Part shown: positions 59,262 through 64,000 of the stretch, one piece after another
How positions within the stretch are numbered: position 1 is the stretch's first letter
Layout: every line of letters starts with the position of its first letter
Assembly: GCA_013396635.1 (NCBI GenBank)
Contig: WBMW01005534.1
Span: 43,790 to 107,789, forward strand
From: Penelope pileata
Taxonomy: Eukaryota > Chordata > Aves > Galliformes > Cracidae
Direction of reading: 5' to 3'
DNA length: 64,000 nucleotides
Position numbers and translations under genes: made by a program
Notes under the pieces: generated by a model
What the model was told of the DNA's origin: nothing
Database searches by the model: none
What the model saw: the letters and a program-made list of their open reading frames with translations, nothing else

Positions 59262-60752
59262 CTTACAGAATGGTTGAGGTTGAACAGACATCTGGAGGTT
59301 ATCTGTCAAATATTCCTGTTTAGAAGATCACCAGAGCACCTACAGACAGCAACTGAATCTTGAAGAATAGAGATCACACAACCTTTCTAGGCAACCTGTT
59401 ACAGTGTTCAGTTACCCGCACATGAACAAAACTGTTTCATTAAATTCAGACAAACTCCTTTTTCATTTTGTTTTCATTACCCCTTGTCATGTCACTGGGT
59501 GTTACTGAAAAGAATCTAGCTTTGTCTTCATTACATTGATGAGATACCCCCTGGGTCTTCTCTAATCTGAGCGGTCTCAGCTTTCTCAGCCTTTCCTCAT
59601 AGGTGAGATATTCCAGACCCTCAATCATCTTCGTGTCCCTTTGCTGGACTCTCTCCAGTAGCTCCGTGTCTCTCTTGTACTGAGGAACCCTGTATTGGAT
59701 ACAGTACTTCAAGTGTGACCTCATCAGTGCAGAGCAGACAGGAAAGATCACCTCTCTTGACCTGCTGGCAACAATTCTCCTAATGTGGCCCAGGATACCA
59801 CTGGCCTTCTTTGTGGCAAGGGCACATTGTAGGTCCTGTTCAATTTGATGACCACCAGAACTCCCAGATCTTTTCTACAAAGCTGCTTTCCAGTTGGTGG
59901 GTCTCCAGCCTATACTGTTTGCTCCTCCACAGGGACATTACTTCGCTTTTCCCCGTTGAACTTCACAAAGTCCCTGTCAGATGATTTATCCAGCCTGCCA
60001 AGGTCCCTCTAGATGGCAGCATGACCCTCTCATGGATCAGCTATTCCTCCCGCTTTTGTGCTGTCAGCAAATATGCTGAGGGTACATTCTGCCCCACTAT
60101 CCAGATCATTAATGAAGATGTTAACAGGACTGGACCCAATACAGACACCTGTAGTACACTGCTAGTTACTAGCTTCCAACATTTGGTCTCAGCCATTCAG
60201 TCAGTTTTTGATCCACTTCACCGTCTGCTCATCTAGTCCATCTCTTATCAGATTGTCTGTGGCAATCTTATGGGAGACAGCATCAAAAGCCTTGCTAAAG
60301 TCAAAGCAGACAATATCCACCACTCTCATCTACCAAACCAGTCATTTCACTATAGAAGCTTATCAAACTGGCTAAGCATGAATTCCCTTTGTGAATCCAT
60401 GCTGACTACTCCTCATGAGTTTATTGTCTTTCATGTCCTTGGAAATGGTTTTCAGGATTAGCTTCCCAGGGACAGAGGTGAGGCTGACATGCCTGTGGTT
60501 CCCTGGTCATCCTTCTTCCTCTTTTTGTACGAGTGATGTTTCCTTTTCCATCATCTTCAGAAACCTCTCTCAGTCACTGTATTCATGTCCAATCAAGACT
60601 GGAATCAAAATGACAGTAACCAGCTCCCTCAGCATACGTGGGAGCATGCCATCAGGGCCTATGGAGTTATGTATGCCCAATTTGCTTATGTTTTCACTAA
60701 TCTAATCCTCTTCCACCAGGGGTAAGTCTTCCTTGCTTTGACTTTCCTTACC
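59262..60752 (-). mobile_element. CR1 LINE, longest copy in the window
   Basis: The left edge (TTACAGAATGGTTGAGGTTG) is a degraded CR1 3' end. In complement the copy runs through DMTRGNENK near 59480, then LEYLTYEERLRKLRPLRLEK, then RRDTELLERVQQRDTKM and SALMRSHLKYCIQYRVPQYK (59751-59600). It continues through a region matching CR1 reverse transcriptase (complement of AAAGCCTTGCTAAAGTCAAA near 60290, motif A side, and GAATCCATGCTGACTACTCC near 60395) to CCACCAGGGGTAAGTCTTCC near 60735. It is about 1.5 kb, heavily diverged and full of stops. It lacks the endonuclease domain and 5' part. Confidence 0.92.
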
Positions 60753-61879
60753 ACGTTTCTGTACACTTGGACAGAAATATTCCTGCCAACTTACCTGTCC
60801 CTGCTTCCAACTTCTGGACACATCCTTTTTTATGTTTGTGTTTTGCTATGAGCTACATGCTCATTGATAGAGGCCATCTGAAGTCTTTGCTTGATTTTTT
60901 CCTCATGGACCACTCTCAAACCTCCAGACAGTGCTCCCAGATGCTTTCCTTTTCTTTATCATTTCCTGTAGCATGGCAAATCTCTTCCTTGCCTATTTCT
61001 GTCTGCCCACTTTTCCTTGTCACCAACCAAAATGGATATAACTCCATTTTGAGTTATTTTGGACTTGGTGTTTACATCAAAACCTTTATTTTGTTGGGAT
61101 GAGAACTCTCTGCTCTCAGTATCATTATTTTTATTATTATTATTATTTGCTTGTTTGTTTTTATGCAAACAAAGCTTGGGGCACGCTTCCCTTAAGTCAA
61201 GAGTTTTATCTAAATTCCACCTGTGTGTAGTGATTCATAGATAATGTATGTCAATGTACATTGTCAATGCTAGCAAAATAAATGCAATCAGTCTTTGAAT
61301 AGCCCTTCCACTTTAAAGATATAATTTTATGACTGATTTTTTTTAAGCGTATGTGATTCTTCCAGTGCTTTTGGTCAAATTTTTGCTATTTCCCTGGGAG
61401 GTTGTGCAATATTGAATACACCTTTACATTAGTGAGATTCTCCCTAGATAATGGAGTAATGTGTGCTCAGTTATGAAGTACATCAAGATCCTTTGGGATG
61501 ATTGGTGCTACCTATAGTGAAATATCAATATCTCATTTGAAGATCTAGAATTGCAAGGCATGCAAATGTAAGTTATTTCCATTTCTTTGAACAGAATCTT
61601 CCAGTGCAACAGAATGGCATATCATAGCCAATTGCTGGGTACTCTTTGGAGTGATTTCCATGGATGTCAGAACAAACAAAGAAGAAAATTTGGTGTGAAA
61701 CTTTTGTGGCTCTTTGCTGGAGTTCTCTACAGGAAACTGATAAAATGCTGGCTTGGAGATTGATTAAAATTGAGAACAGTTGACCTGTATTTTTCAAAAT
61801 AGTTCATAGGTCAGTTAGCTTATTAGAATCAGAGGATCTTATTGGTTATTTCTGGATTTTTACTTTTTATTTCCTGCAG
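60753..61879. other. Unique DNA, no gene
   Basis: AT-rich sequence with a TTA trinucleotide tract at 61122-61148. The first 300 bp could be further, unrecognisably diverged CR1, but I cannot support that. Confidence 0.5.
61122..61148 (+). repeat. TTA trinucleotide microsatellite
   Basis: Interrupted run of about eight TTA units. Confidence 0.85.
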
Positions 61880-62047
61880 ATTTTGGGTTGAAGGGTACAG
61901 AGGTGTCATTCACAGATCACTTCTCAGATGGAGAATTGGTGTTTTTGTACACAAAAGACACATTTATCTACAAAGCTGTCTCTTCTGGTACATTCCAAAT
62001 AGTCAGTTTATCACAACGTGGTCGATGTATTCTTTTCACCTACATCA
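61880..62047 (+). other. Candidate exon, 168 bp (weak)
   Basis: A T-rich tract ends in the acceptor TTTCCTGCAG, 168 bp follow, and the donor GTGAGT begins at 62048. Two frames are open across the whole segment; the one starting FGLKGTEVSFTDHFSDGELV has a mixed, protein-like composition. The length is a multiple of three. I do not recognise a domain, and no companion exon is identified. It could be a chance combination. Confidence 0.2.
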
Positions 62048-63298
62048 GTGAGTTAGCAATATCCCTCCAGATACTTCTGGCCTTGTGTGTATTGGTTATA
62101 AAAAAGCTCTTCTTTTTTGGCATTTAGTGGAAGAGGTTACTATTGCTTTTTCAACAAAATAAAGAATTATGTGCTTCTATATGTCCAATAGCTGTTTTGT
62201 AACTAAAGCTTAGAAGAGAACTTTGCATTTTACTGTGGATTCTCTTAATTTGAAGTGCAGAGCAATAAACATTCTTTTTACATCAGTGTTTTAAGTTCTG
62301 CCATTCAAATGCAAAACATGGAAGCCACTTTAATTTCAAAATTATTTTCTCTAGCTGTTCGAAATGTTGAAATGATAAAAAGATATCTTTCCAGATACAA
62401 AATTATCTAAAAAAAAATAAAAGTGACAACAGAAGTTTAGCTTGGCTGATGCAGGAAAATGTAGAATATATCCTTGCTGGTTGTCCCCTGAGTCCAGAGT
62501 AGCCCTGCCAGAAGAGATGATCTAACTGGCATGGGCTGGAATTGAAGTAAGCAGTGGCTACATTAACATGTAATCCCGTTCTGCTTTGGAGAAGAACGTT
62601 GACTTTCTGCAACCTCCCCTCAAGCTACAATCATTTGTCAAAGTGCTGTTCTGCAATTGCAGAAGCCATTGCAAACCTTGGATGATGAATTTAACTGAAT
62701 TTTTTGAATCAGTTTGTCACTAAGGCCAAAATCCAGAAAAGGGCTAACTTAAGCATTTAAAGAACGACTGGTGGAATTAAGATGCCAGTTAATTGTAATT
62801 CATTCACTTCTCAGCTAACTGCTTCCCTAATACAGAGATCAGCAATTTCATTTGTATTTAAATCCCTTTAGGCAATTACAGTTTTGATTCTGGACATAAC
62901 CAGATCTCTATGGTTTAATACTTATCTCTTCTTTAAAGAGTTACTCTGTTCCAGACTCCAGAGGCCTGGTCCGGTAGGATTGCTCAGAGAAAACTCTGAA
63001 GAGAGACTGATTTACTACTATTCTATTTTGAGCACAACCATAAAAATTGCTAGCTGTGAAAGCAAAATAGATAACATCTCATATACCTTTACAGACTTCA
63101 AGTGTTTCTTAACTAGTAAAGATAAGTCTTGCCAGCCTGTATGATTTAATTAACAAGGGAACCAATTGTAAAAAGATGGACTGTCTAGAGTCTCCTTAGC
63201 TAAAGGAGCTGTTGTTATTTATCATATTCTACTTATCTCACACAGTTTTGGTGAAGAATAGGTTGTAAAACCTAAAGATGCATAAGCTCAGTGGTTAT
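62048..63298. other. Unique DNA, no gene
   Basis: AT-rich. An 86-codon frame at 62884-63144 (+) and a 69-codon frame at 62403-62612 (-) have no recognised motif. Confidence 0.5.
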
Positions 63299-63415
63299 GA
63301 GCACTTCCACGTCAGATGCCATTGTGTCAGGCTGCCCCTCTGCTGCCATCTGTCACACAGCAACAGAATGGAACTGAATACTGGTGGGAAGGTTCAACCT
63401 TTACTGCCATACCAT
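63299..63415 (-). mobile_element. Mariner (Galluhop-like) fragment
   Basis: In complement this matches the 5' region of the copy at 33805. Shared landmarks are CTCTGCTGCCATCTGTCACA and TACTGGTGGGAAGGTTCAAC. Both inverted-repeat ends are missing, so only about 115 bp of an old copy survive. Confidence 0.85.
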
Positions 63416-64000
63416 AGTTATTTGGACCTTTCTTTCAAATGATCATTACAATTTCATAATGTTCCAGTAGCTTCACTGAAACTACTTAGATACATGTTAA
63501 AAACAGAAATAACACTAGAAGATAATTTGAAGGGACAAAACTATACTGACAGCAAAGTGAAGCAACTGACCTCATTAGAATCATCCATAACATATATAGA
63601 AGTGCAACATTTTTCAATAATGGTTAAAAGAATTGGCCTAAAAGCTACATTTCATCAAGATTCTTGATCATATATGAGAATTTAAGCACAACAGAAGTCA
63701 CTATTAAAGCGAAGTACAACTTAAATAACACAGTGGTCTTAAAATTAAGCACATGCTTAACTTTCTAACTGAAGTGGAGAATAAAATCTTCAAACAAAAA
63801 GATCATTTTCACACTCACAGCCTAAGAATCAGGATCCTCAACTGGGAGTAAGGGAGCTTCAAGGATGGATTTGTACTCTGTCAACAGTGTGTAATGCAAA
63901 ATATAAAATACAGATTTTGCCCTCCCAGTTGGTATATTAATTATAGGTCAACAAAATCATGCTTTTCTATCTGTCCTAATGAATCCAGTGTTCCTCCCCC
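63416..64000. other. Unique AT-rich DNA to the window end
   Basis: No gene or repeat recognised. Confidence 0.55.

Noticed and set aside
22171..61148. CRISPR-like or other regularly spaced arrays
   Set aside because: The repeats found are direct tandem micro- or minisatellites without unique spacers, and the DNA is vertebrate.

Overview
This window looks like bird nuclear DNA, most likely from a galliform such as chicken or turkey. It is AT-rich and has no bacterial-style gene organisation. Its recognisable content is CR1 LINE fragments, most ending in the avian CR1 tail (ATTCTATGATTCT or its complement), internally deleted mariner elements of the kind called Galluhop in chicken, and avian endogenous-retrovirus LTRs. 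The genus is inferred from repeat content remembered for these genomes, not from a search.

I found no protein-coding gene that I can defend. Every long reading frame that resembles a known protein belongs to a decayed transposable element (CR1 reverse transcriptase or mariner transposase). The rest is short, compositionally biased and unrecognised. The window is best read as a gene desert or the interior of a very large intron. Three stretches with good splice-site architecture (14427-14496, 29968-30083, 61880-62047, all + strand) are listed as weak candidate exons only.

Layout. 1-3.5 kb: AT-rich DNA with a tiny CR1 tail (364-394) and a CR1 (-) copy (864-1478). 3.5-4.9 kb: an avian LTR (+) split by a CR1 (-) insertion. 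4.9-16.8 kb: mostly unique DNA with one CR1 (+) containing an N (9463-9938) and a possible CR1 relic near 10.2-10.4 kb. 16.8-18.4 kb: a deleted mariner, then a CR1 (-) with readable reverse transcriptase motifs. 18.4-33.8 kb: unique AT-rich DNA with a 30-bp CR1 tail and one CR1 (-) copy with an N (24956-25257). 33.8-35.0 kb: a three-layer nest of mariner, CR1 and LTR. 36.2-37.3 kb: two abutting CR1 (-) fragments. 39.2-40.8 kb: a CR1 inserted into the 3' tail of another CR1. 42.0-42.5 and 49.0-49.3 kb: two more LTRs of the family seen in the nest. 45.3-45.5 kb: a CR1 (-). 49.3-59.2 kb: unique AT-rich DNA. 59.3-60.75 kb: the longest CR1 (-) copy. 60.8-64 kb: unique DNA with a mariner fragment near the end.

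The observations most worth checking are: (1) all three N characters sit inside CR1 copies exactly where several hundred bases of expected CR1 are missing, so the assembly is probably collapsed there; (2) the nested insertions give a readable order of events; (3) two 528/529-bp solo LTRs carry 5-bp target-site duplications; (4) the three candidate exons. I see no sign of a novel multi-gene system.
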